From Chryseobacterium sp. 52 (GTDB lineage Bacteria > Bacteroidota > Bacteroidia > Flavobacteriales > Weeksellaceae), in NCBI RefSeq assembly GCF_002754245.1, contig NZ_PEEX01000001.1, forward strand, positions 434,001-498,000: a stretch of DNA of 64,000 bases. The letters run 5' to 3'. Every line of letters starts with the position of its first letter. Positions within the stretch are counted from its first letter, which is position 1. Shown here one piece after another: positions 34,867 through 43,520 of this stretch. Below the pieces are notes generated by a model, which was not told where the DNA came from, searched no databases, and saw nothing but the letters and a program-made list of their open reading frames with translations. Both the position numbers and the translations under genes were made by a program.

Positions 34867-37017
34867 TTATTTTATAATTAGTTTTTCAGTTTGTTTCAAA
34901 TCTGCATTCTGGGATTCAAATTGAATAATATAATTTCCCATCGAAAGTTTCGACAGATCATATTGATGATCCCCGGCCTGTAATATTTTTGTTTCTGCTA
35001 TCCTTCCATTAAAATTATATATTGTTAATTTTCCTCTGTTATATTCTTCAGGTACAGAAATAGTAAGTGGTGAAGATTGACTTACCGGATTCGGATAAAG
35101 TCTGATCTGTTTTTTAGTGGTTACCTGATCCAGACCTGTTGCTTTTTGGCTTTTTGCATTAGCTGAAACTTTTTGAGTGCCTGCAGGACAAGGTATATCC
35201 GTTCCCCAATTGGAAGCATCGACCCCTGTTAAGGTTAATGTAACTCCGTTCCCAGAAGTATCCTGAACCGACGAACCGCTTCCTTCATTAAATTTCCAAT
35301 AAGCAGCAAGTGAAGTGGCCGGAAATACTACATTACACCTATTCTGACTGATCTCTGTCTGGCTCAATGCCCGTTTCCAAACCCGCACCTCATCTACTTT
35401 ACCATTGAAGTTTCTGGATGTATTGTATAAATACCCTACATTAAATGCTCCGTTGGAAGAAACGTTTCCGGTCTGAGATTTACTGGCATCAAGAGCACCA
35501 TTGATATAAATTTTCATGGCAGCCCCGTCATAGGTTGCTGCAACGTGATACCATGTATTGGCTGTCAATGCCGTAGTAGCCGTCAGCTTTTGCTGTACAT
35601 TATTGATACTTATTACAAACTGGAGCTTGTTATTGGCAATATTAGCGTCTCCCAATCGTAAAAATGCAGAATTGCTGTCACTTACTTCAGTACCCATAAC
35701 AGAGGAAATATAAGGGGATGCAGACTTGAAAGAAGATGGTTTTATCCAGCCTTCAAAGGATAATGCTGAACCGCTTAAATTAAGACTTCCTGCTGACCCG
35801 GATTCGGTGCTTCCATCTAAAGAAAGAGAGCTGGAACCTGTAGGAGTAGTTCCTCCTGTTCCGCTGTTAAATCTTGGGGCAAAAATATAAGTACTTTTCA
35901 CACTGCAGTTCGTTCTGATTCTCCAGTCATATTCAGTATTTGCTGTTAAACCTGATATTGTTACCGAAGTGGAGTTAATAGCCGTTGCAGCGCTTGTCCA
36001 AGTGGTTGCAGAGGCTGGTTTATAATCCACATCATACGTATTGGTTCCTACGGCTGACCAGTTTAATTTCGCACTTGTTCCGGTAAGGTTGCTTGTATAT
36101 AATCCAATCGGGGCATCGCAATTGGTTCCTGCTGTCCATGACTGTAAAGCTGTGCTTAAAACAGTTTGTTCTCCGTATAATGTCTGTGTTCCTGCTGACA
36201 GCTGTGATGTTTCATTGGTTCCGTGAAGATCATACCACATAAACACTCCATATCCGCCGTTCTTGGTCTGGGTAGCCAGGCTGGTGGTGGTAGCGTTTGA
36301 AGTATTTCCCATCCAAACCGCTGCCGGAGAAATCTGTGCATTTGTAAGCGGTGGAACATTCGGTGCGGAGAAAGTTCCGTACATCGCATTCCAGCTGTAG
36401 TTTACATAATCACCTACTCTAAGCCCATTCCAGGAAAGTCTGGAAGCGGCAGGGCCATAATAATAAAATGTAATCATTTTATTCGGCAGTAAAGCTTTTA
36501 ATTCCTGAATAAGCATCACAAAAGAACTGGCATTCGGCTGTCCGGTCCCGTTTTGTCCATAATCCGAATATTCATCATCAAAATCAATTCCGTCGAGACC
36601 ATACGTATTCACCGTTTGGGCAAGCTGCTGTGCAAAGTCTTTGGCTGCTTCACGGCTAGGAAAATTACAAAAACCTGCTCCCTGGTGGTTTCCTAAAATA
36701 GTCAATACCACCTTCATTCCTTTTGCCTGAAGCGGTTTTATGTAGGTATCTGCGTTGGTAAGGACTTTTGTAACGTTATTATTGCAGTACAGATAAGGTC
36801 TGTTTTTAGCGGTATCGTAATTGATATTGGCTGCAAAAATATTGACGACATTAAACAGATACTTGCCTGATGTCTGCAACTTATACGATCCCGCATTCAG
36901 GATGTTGTTATTATTTACTTCTACATAACATATTCCTGTAGGGCTAAGCTGCTGTGCATTCAGCGCAGGAATTGCATGCATGATCAGTAAGATCAATGTG
37001 ATAAAGGCTTTTTTCAT
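34867..37017 (-). CDS. EndoH/EndoF1-like GH18 endoglycosidase with one FN3, LamG and T9SS domains
   Basis: This 716-residue paralogue of the next gene has the same plan but a single FN3 domain. The order is signal peptide (1-22), GH18 domain with DGIDFDDE at 142-149 (catalytic Glu149) and EYSDYGQNGTGQPNASSFV, one FN3 (about 300-380), LamG (about 400-600, FEGWIKPSSF, WYHVAATYDG, DEVRVWKRAL) and a T9SS sorting domain (about 640-716, LYPNPVSQS). The missing FN3 explains the 82-residue length difference. It is probably a T9SS-exported endo-beta-N-acetylglucosaminidase for high-mannose N-glycans. The two copies may differ in glycan or protein-acceptor preference. Confidence 0.92.
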   Translation of the reverse strand: MKKAFITLILLIMHAIPALNAQQLSPTGICYVEVNNNNILNAGSYKLQTSGKYLFNVVNIFAANINYDTAKNRPYLYCNNNVTKVLTNADTYIKPLQAKGMKVVLTILGNHQGAGFCNFPSREAAKDFAQQLAQTVNTYGLDGIDFDDEYSDYGQNGTGQPNASSFVMLIQELKALLPNKMITFYYYGPAASRLSWNGLRVGDYVNYSWNAMYGTFSAPNVPPLTNAQISPAAVWMGNTSNATTTSLATQTKNGGYGVFMWYDLHGTNETSQLSAGTQTLYGEQTVLSTALQSWTAGTNCDAPIGLYTSNLTGTSAKLNWSAVGTNTYDVDYKPASATTWTSAATAINSTSVTISGLTANTEYDWRIRTNCSVKSTYIFAPRFNSGTGGTTPTGSSSLSLDGSTESGSAGSLNLSGSALSFEGWIKPSSFKSASPYISSVMGTEVSDSNSAFLRLGDANIANNKLQFVISINNVQQKLTATTALTANTWYHVAATYDGAAMKIYINGALDASKSQTGNVSSNGAFNVGYLYNTSRNFNGKVDEVRVWKRALSQTEISQNRCNVVFPATSLAAYWKFNEGSGSSVQDTSGNGVTLTLTGVDASNWGTDIPCPAGTQKVSANAKSQKATGLDQVTTKKQIRLYPNPVSQSSPLTISVPEEYNRGKLTIYNFNGRIAETKILQAGDHQYDLSKLSMGNYIIQFESQNADLKQTEKLIIK

Positions 37018-37195
37018 AATGTTTTTTTTAAGTTATTTGATGTATTTATCTCTATACATTTTCTCCTAAAAAGAAGAAAATGGTTAGCTACGGACTAAGA
37101 ATTTCATTGGATTTATCTCAATGAAGTCTTTGTAAAACACTGAACTAAAAAAACGGAAATAAAGGGCATCCTGCCATCTGCTGCAACGATCAATT

Positions 37196-38623
37196 CTACG
37201 TCAGTAAATCCTGATTTTCGTTAAAGGTTTTCCATAATAATTCTCCGAATAAGGTATTGGCCCAGGCGAACCATTCTCTGGTGAATTTTTTGTCATTGTC
37301 CTTATGGAAAGATTCGTGCATAAAACCTGTTCCTCCATGGGTTTTCTGAAGGGTTTCTATACACCATTTGATTTCTTTTCTATCTTTAGTGGTAAGGGCT
37401 TTCATAATGATACTCATAGGCCAGATCATATCAAGACCGATATGAGGACCTCCGATTCCTTCAGCCATTTTTCCTTTGAAAAAGAAAGGATTATCTTTTG
37501 ACCAGATGTATTTTCTGGTATTTAAATAGACAGGATCATCTGCTTTTACCGCATCCAGATAAGGAAGTCCCAAAAGACTCGGGCAATTGGCATCATCCAT
37601 TAAATTATAACTTCCAAACCCGTTTGTTTCGAAAGCATATATCTTTCCGTACTCAGGATGATCATAGATTCCGTATTTTTTGATGGCTGCGTCTACCTCA
37701 TCGGCAAGACTGTTGAGCTGCTGGGCAAGTTGCTTTTCATTTTTGATCTGCGAAACCATTTCTGCAGCCTGACGTAAACTTACTACTGCAAATAAATTGG
37801 AAGGGATCAGAAAGGCATAAATCGTAGCATCATCACTTGGACGGAACATCGAGTTGATGAGTCCAACCGGATTTGTAGGATAGCCATACCCACCCATCGG
37901 AATTCCGTCTGTAGCCCAGGCTGTTGTACGTTCGAATTTGTATGGGCCTAAACTTGTTTTTCTCTGCTGTTCTATAAAAGTCTGTAAAGTCAGCTTAATT
38001 CCCTGCAGCCAATTGTTATCAAAAGGTTTTGTATCTCCCGTGGTCTTCCAGAAATGGTAAGCCAAACGGATAGGATAACACAGGGAGTCTATTTCCCATT
38101 TTCTTTCGTGGATCCCGGATTTCATGTCCGTATGATCGTATTCTTTCCATTTGCTTATTTTATTCTCATCATTATAGAAGGCATTGGCATATGGATCTTT
38201 AAGGATAAATTCTGTTTGTTTGTGAATAACTCCGGAGATCAGTTGATGAAGTTTTTCATCTTTTTTAGAAAACTGCAGGTATGGGAAAACCTGAGCAGAA
38301 CTGTCGCGGAGCCACATGGCATCAATATCTCCTGTAATCACATAAGTGTCTGGAGTTCCGTTCGTTTCTTTATAAAAAACTGTAGTATCTAATGTATTGG
38401 GAAAGCAGTTTTCAAAAAGCCATGACAATTCTTTGTTCTTTACTTTCTTTTTAAAAGCTGCTATTGCATTTTCTACCGTTTCGCTGCTAAAATTTCTTTT
38501 ATCTTTCGGAACACGTACCACAGGGAAATCTTCCACATTCAATGTTTTTGCAAAAACATTCTGGGAAAATAACAATCCTGCTCCTGCAATTGCACTTGTC
38601 TTTATAAACTTTCTCCTTTCCAT
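37196..38623 (-). CDS. GH125 exo-alpha-1,6-mannosidase with Tat-like signal
   Basis: This 475-residue enzyme of the GH125 family removes alpha-1,6-linked mannose from the non-reducing end. It opens with a twin-arginine-like signal, MERRKFIKTSAIAGAGLLF, suggesting export in folded form to the periplasm. Family motifs are GDIDAMWLRDSSAQ (about 98-111), KWEIDSLCYPIRLAY, FRPSDDATIYAFLIPSN, which I take to hold the acid Asp (about 264-265), GGPHIGLDMIWPMS and MHESFHKD with the likely base Glu (about 436). It would finish trimming the alpha-1,6 arm after GH92 action. The GH92 gene ends 32 bases upstream. Confidence 0.9.
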   Translation of the reverse strand: MERRKFIKTSAIAGAGLLFSQNVFAKTLNVEDFPVVRVPKDKRNFSSETVENAIAAFKKKVKNKELSWLFENCFPNTLDTTVFYKETNGTPDTYVITGDIDAMWLRDSSAQVFPYLQFSKKDEKLHQLISGVIHKQTEFILKDPYANAFYNDENKISKWKEYDHTDMKSGIHERKWEIDSLCYPIRLAYHFWKTTGDTKPFDNNWLQGIKLTLQTFIEQQRKTSLGPYKFERTTAWATDGIPMGGYGYPTNPVGLINSMFRPSDDATIYAFLIPSNLFAVVSLRQAAEMVSQIKNEKQLAQQLNSLADEVDAAIKKYGIYDHPEYGKIYAFETNGFGSYNLMDDANCPSLLGLPYLDAVKADDPVYLNTRKYIWSKDNPFFFKGKMAEGIGGPHIGLDMIWPMSIIMKALTTKDRKEIKWCIETLQKTHGGTGFMHESFHKDNDKKFTREWFAWANTLFGELLWKTFNENQDLLT

Positions 38624-38655
38624 TATACTTTTTATTTCGTTAGTTTTTTATTGAT

Positions 38656-40890
38656 TTATTTTACCGGCTTGCTTCCCATTACAAATTTCAGTTCACCACC
38701 ATTCATAATATCACTGTGATTGATTTCCCAGCTTTTGAATTCTTTACCATTCAAAAACATTTTCTGAACATACATATTCTTGTCGGATATCTTCTCTGCA
38801 ATTACCGTGAAGGTTTTTCCGTTCTCAAGCTTCAGCGCTACTTTTGGAAACTGAGGTGCCCCAATGGCATAGACCGGTTTTCCGGGCGTCACAGGATAAA
38901 ATCCTAATGATGAAAAGATATACCATGCCGACATCTGCCCACAGTCTTCATTATTCACAATTCCGTCCGGTTTTGCCGCATACATATTGTCGCGGATGTG
39001 TTTGATCATCTTCTGGGTCTTGTAAGGAGTTCCCGCATAATTATACAGATAAGGAACATGATGTCCCGGTTCGTCACCAAATCCCAGAGAACCTATAAAT
39101 CCTGAAATATCCACATGTTGCTCGCCGAGCATTTTAAGCTCTTCAGTAAAGGTTTTGTCCAGTTTTTCTTCAAAACCTTTTTTACCTCCATAAAGTTTGA
39201 TCATTTCATCAATCTGATGAGGAACAAAAAAGTCATATGCCCAGATATTTCCGGAAACCCAGTGCGGCTGTAGTTTTTTCCAGTCATTTAAAGTAAAATC
39301 AGGAATAAATTCTCCGTTTTTCTGTTTTGGCCAGAAATGATTATTGTCTTTGTTAAAAGTATTAAGGAAGCTCATAGAACGTTTCTTATATACTTCAGCT
39401 TCTTCTTTTTTGCCCAATTTTTCGGCAAGCTGCTGAATACACCAGTCGTCATATGCATATTCCAGCGTCGCAGAAACAGAAGCTCCGTTTTCTGAAGGGG
39501 TGTAGCCCAGTTTGATATAATCGTTGAGACCACCTCCTCCATCGCTGCTGCTCATTTTGTCTGTTAAAGAAGCATCTATCATCGCGGCAAATGCTTTCTC
39601 TTCATCAATTCCCGGTACGCCTTTGGAAATAGCATCCCAGATTACCGATACACTGTGATAGCCAAGCATACAGAAGTTATCGTAACCACACAGTTCCCAG
39701 ATCGGCATGTGATCTTTACGGTCTGTATACCTGCTGATCAACGAGTTGGCAAATTCTTTCGTATGTTTCTGGTCCATAATAGTCAGCAACGGATGGGTTG
39801 CCCTGAAGCCATCCCAATAAGAATAGGTACTGTAATTCGTAAACCATTTGGTATTCATATTTTCCTGAGCGGCTACATAATCTCCATTGGTGTCCATATA
39901 CAGATTGGGTGCAATGAATGTATGATACACTCCGGTATAGAAAATTTTTCTCTGGTCATCTGTACCTCCTGTCACCTGGAATCTGTTGATCAGATCTCTC
40001 CATGTATTCTGAGCCGTTTCTTTAGCTTTTGCAAAATCTACATTCTTTGCTTCTGCATCAAAGTTTTCCTGTGCTCCTTCTGTACTTACCGGCGATAGGG
40101 AAACTTTTACTTCAATACTTTCATTTTCGCTGGTTGAAAACCGTACAAAAGCTTTGGCATCTTTAGCCAATGCTATTTTTTCATTCTCTTTTATTTCTCC
40201 GTCTGCATAAACTCCGTAAGATTTAAAAGGCTTTGAAAATTCCATGACGAAGTAGGCAAATCTTTTACCTCCCCATCCATTGCTGTAGCAGTATCCTTTG
40301 ATTTTATTATTTCCTTCCACACTCACGAGTGTATGATAAATATTTCCAAAAATTTTATTGGTAGGATCAATGATAACGTTTGATTCTTCACTTTTCGGGA
40401 AGGTGTATTTATGGAATCCTACTCTTGGAGAGGCTGTCAGTTCAGCCTTAATTCCGTAGCTGTCCAGCATCACAGAATAGTATCCCGGTGATGCGGTCTC
40501 TCTTTCATGACTGAATGTTGAACGGTAACCGCTTTCCGGTTTTTCTTCTGACCCCGGAAGCATCTTTATTTTTCCGACTGTTGGCATTACTAAAATATCT
40601 CCAAGATCTGCCCAGCCTGTTCCGCTGAGATGATTATGACTGAATCCCATTATGGTTTTACTGCTGTAATGGTACCCTGAACACCAATCCCAGTCACCGC
40701 TTTTGGTATTCTGATCCGGACTAAGCTGAATCATTCCGAATGGCGTTGTAGCTCCGGGAAATGTATGGCCATGCCCTCCTGTTCCAATAAATGGATCTAC
40801 CCATGAAAGGACATCATCCTTCTTTTGCTGGGCGTTTCCAGTGTATGAACACAGCGTAATTAACAAAAATATCAGCAATTGTTTTTTCAT
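38656..40890 (-). CDS. GH92 family protein with altered catalytic acid
   Basis: This 744-residue exported GH92 protein has a signal peptide (MKKQLLIFLLITLCSYTGNA). The fold motifs are intact: DPFIGTGGHGHTFPGA, GYHYSSKTIMGFSHNHLSGTG, YWDGFRATHPLL, YLYNYAGTPYKTQK and NNEDCGQMSAWYIFSSLGFYP. At the catalytic-acid position, where the other GH92 here has FTEGNSWHY, it has WVSGNIWAY, that is Ser546 in place of Glu. The His-Glu pair of alpha-1,2-mannosidases is also absent. It may act on a linkage whose leaving group needs no protonation, such as a mannosyl phosphate, use another acid, or be a binding protein. The start is at the second ATG of ATGATTATG. Confidence 0.9.
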   Translation of the reverse strand: MKKQLLIFLLITLCSYTGNAQQKKDDVLSWVDPFIGTGGHGHTFPGATTPFGMIQLSPDQNTKSGDWDWCSGYHYSSKTIMGFSHNHLSGTGWADLGDILVMPTVGKIKMLPGSEEKPESGYRSTFSHERETASPGYYSVMLDSYGIKAELTASPRVGFHKYTFPKSEESNVIIDPTNKIFGNIYHTLVSVEGNNKIKGYCYSNGWGGKRFAYFVMEFSKPFKSYGVYADGEIKENEKIALAKDAKAFVRFSTSENESIEVKVSLSPVSTEGAQENFDAEAKNVDFAKAKETAQNTWRDLINRFQVTGGTDDQRKIFYTGVYHTFIAPNLYMDTNGDYVAAQENMNTKWFTNYSTYSYWDGFRATHPLLTIMDQKHTKEFANSLISRYTDRKDHMPIWELCGYDNFCMLGYHSVSVIWDAISKGVPGIDEEKAFAAMIDASLTDKMSSSDGGGGLNDYIKLGYTPSENGASVSATLEYAYDDWCIQQLAEKLGKKEEAEVYKKRSMSFLNTFNKDNNHFWPKQKNGEFIPDFTLNDWKKLQPHWVSGNIWAYDFFVPHQIDEMIKLYGGKKGFEEKLDKTFTEELKMLGEQHVDISGFIGSLGFGDEPGHHVPYLYNYAGTPYKTQKMIKHIRDNMYAAKPDGIVNNEDCGQMSAWYIFSSLGFYPVTPGKPVYAIGAPQFPKVALKLENGKTFTVIAEKISDKNMYVQKMFLNGKEFKSWEINHSDIMNGGELKFVMGSKPVK

Positions 40891-41019
40891 AATCATAATA
40901 GGGAAATCTTAAAAATTTCTCAATATAGGAGTTTATTCAACAATATAAAAACCGAAACAATGATTTCAACAAGCGAAAAAATAAAGTTGCCCGGCATATT
41001 TAGTATAATTTTAATCCGC

Positions 41020-41991
41020 TTAAAGCGAGTTATTTTTCATAAAATCAATAATCTCAGAAATATATCCAAAGGCAAGAGCAACAGTGGTATCAGCAGCTCC
41101 ATAGTATACAGTAACCTTATCTCCTTCTGACAAAGCAGCACATGGGAAGATGACATTAGGAACATCTCCTGTAAGCTCATACAATTCTGCTGGTGCCAGC
41201 AAATAAGGCTTTGTCCGGTACAATACTTTCGATGGATCTTCAAGGTCAAGCAATGCGGCTCCCATAGAATATCTGAAACCACTGCATGTATTGATCACTC
41301 CATGATAGAAAAGCAGCCAACCTTCATCTGTTTTTATTGGAACCGGGCCTCCTCCTATTTTTGTACATTGCCATGCACTCTCTTCGAAAGGAGCTACTTT
41401 CATTACACAACGGTGCTCGCCCCAGTATTTCATATCAGGGCTGTAACTGATATAAATATCTCCAAAAGGAGTATGCCCATTATCACTTGGACGGCTCAGC
41501 ATGGCATATTTTCCTTCAATCTTTTCAGGAAACAGCACCCCGTTTCTATTAAAGGGTAGAAAAGCATTTTCGCACTGGAAAAATTCTTTAAAATCAAAAG
41601 TATACCCTATCCCAATTGTAGGACCATTATATCCGTTACACCATGTGATCCAGTAACGGTCTTCTATAAAAGCGACACGGGGATCATATTTGTAATCAGA
41701 TTCTATCATCTCAGTATTTCCGGCCTGCATTTCAATAGGATCGTGATTGATCTCCCAATTGACACCATCCTTACTGAAGCCTGCAAAAATATTCATCTGC
41801 ACGGCTTTGTTATCACAACGGAAAACTCCTGCGAATCCATCTTCAAAAGGAACCACTGCGCTATTGAAGATACTGTTGGACGTAGGTATTGCATATCTGT
41901 TAATAATTGGATTTGCAGAGTAACGCCACATGATATCACGGCTGTCTTCCGAACGATCCTGCCAAGGGATCTTTGCTGGTTGAAATGTCAT
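41020..41991 (-). CDS. GH130 mannoside phosphorylase, probably Man-beta-1,4-GlcNAc phosphorylase
   Basis: This 323-residue cytoplasmic enzyme has the five-bladed propeller of GH130: [55 protein letters not shown] (with the proton-donor Asp region), [45 protein letters not shown] and the closing YYGAADT. GH130 members use phosphate to split beta-mannosides into mannose-1-phosphate and a free sugar. With EndoH-like GH18, GH92 and GH125 partners, the expected substrate is Man-beta-1,4-GlcNAc, as for Bacteroides BT1033. There is no signal peptide, so the disaccharide must be imported first. Confidence 0.9.
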   Translation of the reverse strand: MTFQPAKIPWQDRSEDSRDIMWRYSANPIINRYAIPTSNSIFNSAVVPFEDGFAGVFRCDNKAVQMNIFAGFSKDGVNWEINHDPIEMQAGNTEMIESDYKYDPRVAFIEDRYWITWCNGYNGPTIGIGYTFDFKEFFQCENAFLPFNRNGVLFPEKIEGKYAMLSRPSDNGHTPFGDIYISYSPDMKYWGEHRCVMKVAPFEESAWQCTKIGGGPVPIKTDEGWLLFYHGVINTCSGFRYSMGAALLDLEDPSKVLYRTKPYLLAPAELYELTGDVPNVIFPCAALSEGDKVTVYYGAADTTVALAFGYISEIIDFMKNNSL

Positions 41992-42033
41992 AAAGTATTT
42001 TTACTTTTTTATTTAATTATTTAATAAATGATT

Positions 42034-43329
42034 TTAGTGTTGTTCTTTCAATTTTTCAGGATATGAAAATGGAACAAGCAGCGTGACAATAAAGGCTGGT
42101 ATCGTAGCAATCAGGACCCAGATAAAGAACATTTTATATCCTATCCAGTCACTGATCATCCCGCTGAACATTCCAGGGATCATTACTCCAAGATTCATAA
42201 TTCCGGTTGCAAACGCATAATGGGCAGTTTTATGTTCACCCGGTGCTATCTGCTGCATGATATACAGCATAAGCCCTACAAAACCAAACCCGTAGCCAAA
42301 ATATTCTACTACGACTGCAATGCCTACCGGAAGAAGTTCGGTTGGCTGGAAGTATGCCAATAATGCATATACTACAAATGGAATATTAAAGGCGGAACAC
42401 AGCCATATGAGAGACCTTTTCAGTCCTCTGGCAGCAATAAAATACCCCGCCAGAACAGATCCCAAAATAAATGCGGCTGAACCGTAAGTCCCGTAAATAA
42501 GTCCAATATCTGATGTCGATAGTCCCAATCCTCCTGAAGTTCGGGGTGCTTTAAAGAATAAGGGTGCTATTTTTATTGCAAATCCCTCCGCAAAACGATA
42601 GAGAATAATAAAAAGAACCGCCCACATAATATTCTTTTTTTTGAAGAAAGAGGTAATTACTTCCAGCAGTTCTTTGCGGATATTTCCTGCTTTTCTTCTT
42701 TCTTTTTGCTCTTCCTGTTTATTTTCTTTTGGTAAAACAGCATAATGATATATTGCCAAAGCAAAAAACAATAGGGCATAAATTCCCATGATGATCATCC
42801 AGGCATTGGCGACTCCTTTTGTTTTTTCCAAGACTCCGGCGAAATACACCAGAACTCCACTGCTGATGATCTTGGCCAGGTTGTAGAAAGCACCCTGCCA
42901 GCCGATATATCTTGCCTGTTCTTTATTGGTTAAAAAATTAATATACGTCCCGTCTGCAGCAATATCATGCGTAGCCCCACAAAATGCAACGACTGCAAAA
43001 AGAGCAATGCTGTATTTGAAAAAATCAGGCAGCGGCAAAGTTAATACGACCAATGCAAATAGAATTCCTATCGCAAACTGGGTAACCACCACAAAGAATT
43101 TCTTCGTTTTATAGATCTCCAGAAAAGGACTCCAAAGTGGTTTTAAGGTCCAGGAAAACATAATGAGAGCGGTCCAGAACGTAATCTTAGAATCTGAAAT
43201 TCCCATATCCTTATACATAATCCCGGAGACCGCATTAATGGTTACAAAGGGAATTCCCATTGCAAAATATAATGTGGAGATCCAGAGGATCGGTTTTACA
43301 GAATGTGTTTCAGACTTATTGTTTTCCAT
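42034..43329 (-). CDS. AmpG-like MFS transporter, probable Man-GlcNAc importer
   Basis: This 431-residue inner-membrane protein has 12 predicted helices and resembles the AmpG branch of the major facilitator superfamily: LYFAMGIPFVTINAVSGIMYKDMG, KPLWSPFLEIYKTKKFFVV and ATHDIAADGTYINFL. AmpG itself imports GlcNAc-anhydro-muropeptides, so uptake of a GlcNAc-ended disaccharide is reasonable. It lies 42 bases before the cytoplasmic GH130 phosphorylase, which needs imported Man-GlcNAc. ATG 43329 is used; the in-frame TTG at 43335 adds only two residues. Confidence 0.85.
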   Translation of the reverse strand: MENNKSETHSVKPILWISTLYFAMGIPFVTINAVSGIMYKDMGISDSKITFWTALIMFSWTLKPLWSPFLEIYKTKKFFVVVTQFAIGILFALVVLTLPLPDFFKYSIALFAVVAFCGATHDIAADGTYINFLTNKEQARYIGWQGAFYNLAKIISSGVLVYFAGVLEKTKGVANAWMIIMGIYALLFFALAIYHYAVLPKENKQEEQKERRKAGNIRKELLEVITSFFKKKNIMWAVLFIILYRFAEGFAIKIAPLFFKAPRTSGGLGLSTSDIGLIYGTYGSAAFILGSVLAGYFIAARGLKRSLIWLCSAFNIPFVVYALLAYFQPTELLPVGIAVVVEYFGYGFGFVGLMLYIMQQIAPGEHKTAHYAFATGIMNLGVMIPGMFSGMISDWIGYKMFFIWVLIATIPAFIVTLLVPFSYPEKLKEQH

Positions 43330-43353
43330 ATTCAAACTAAAATATTAAAGAAA

Positions 43354-43490
43354 AGAGGGCCTCTCAAAAGCATCATTCCGGATTGAAACGAAACTAAAAA
43401 TGAAGAATATTAAACTAACGTATATCTGATACTTCTTCTCTACCGGAATGAAAAAAAACCAAATTAAATCTAACTTTTGAGACGGCCTCT
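43354..43490. mobile_element. MITE-like element with imperfect terminal inverted repeats
   Basis: The left end (43354-43370, AGAGGGCCTCTCAAAAG) and right end (43474-43490) are inverted copies with about 3 differences. A second inner inverted pair, TCATTCCGG (43372-43380) and CCGGAATGA (43443-43451), lies inside. The 137-bp unit has no coding capacity and sits between susD and the MFS gene. The ends resemble IS termini seen in Bacteroidota. No target duplication is obvious, so a large RNA hairpin is the alternative. Confidence 0.45.
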
Positions 43491-43520
43491 ATATCTTTAT
43501 AATTGATGTGCTTAAAATTA

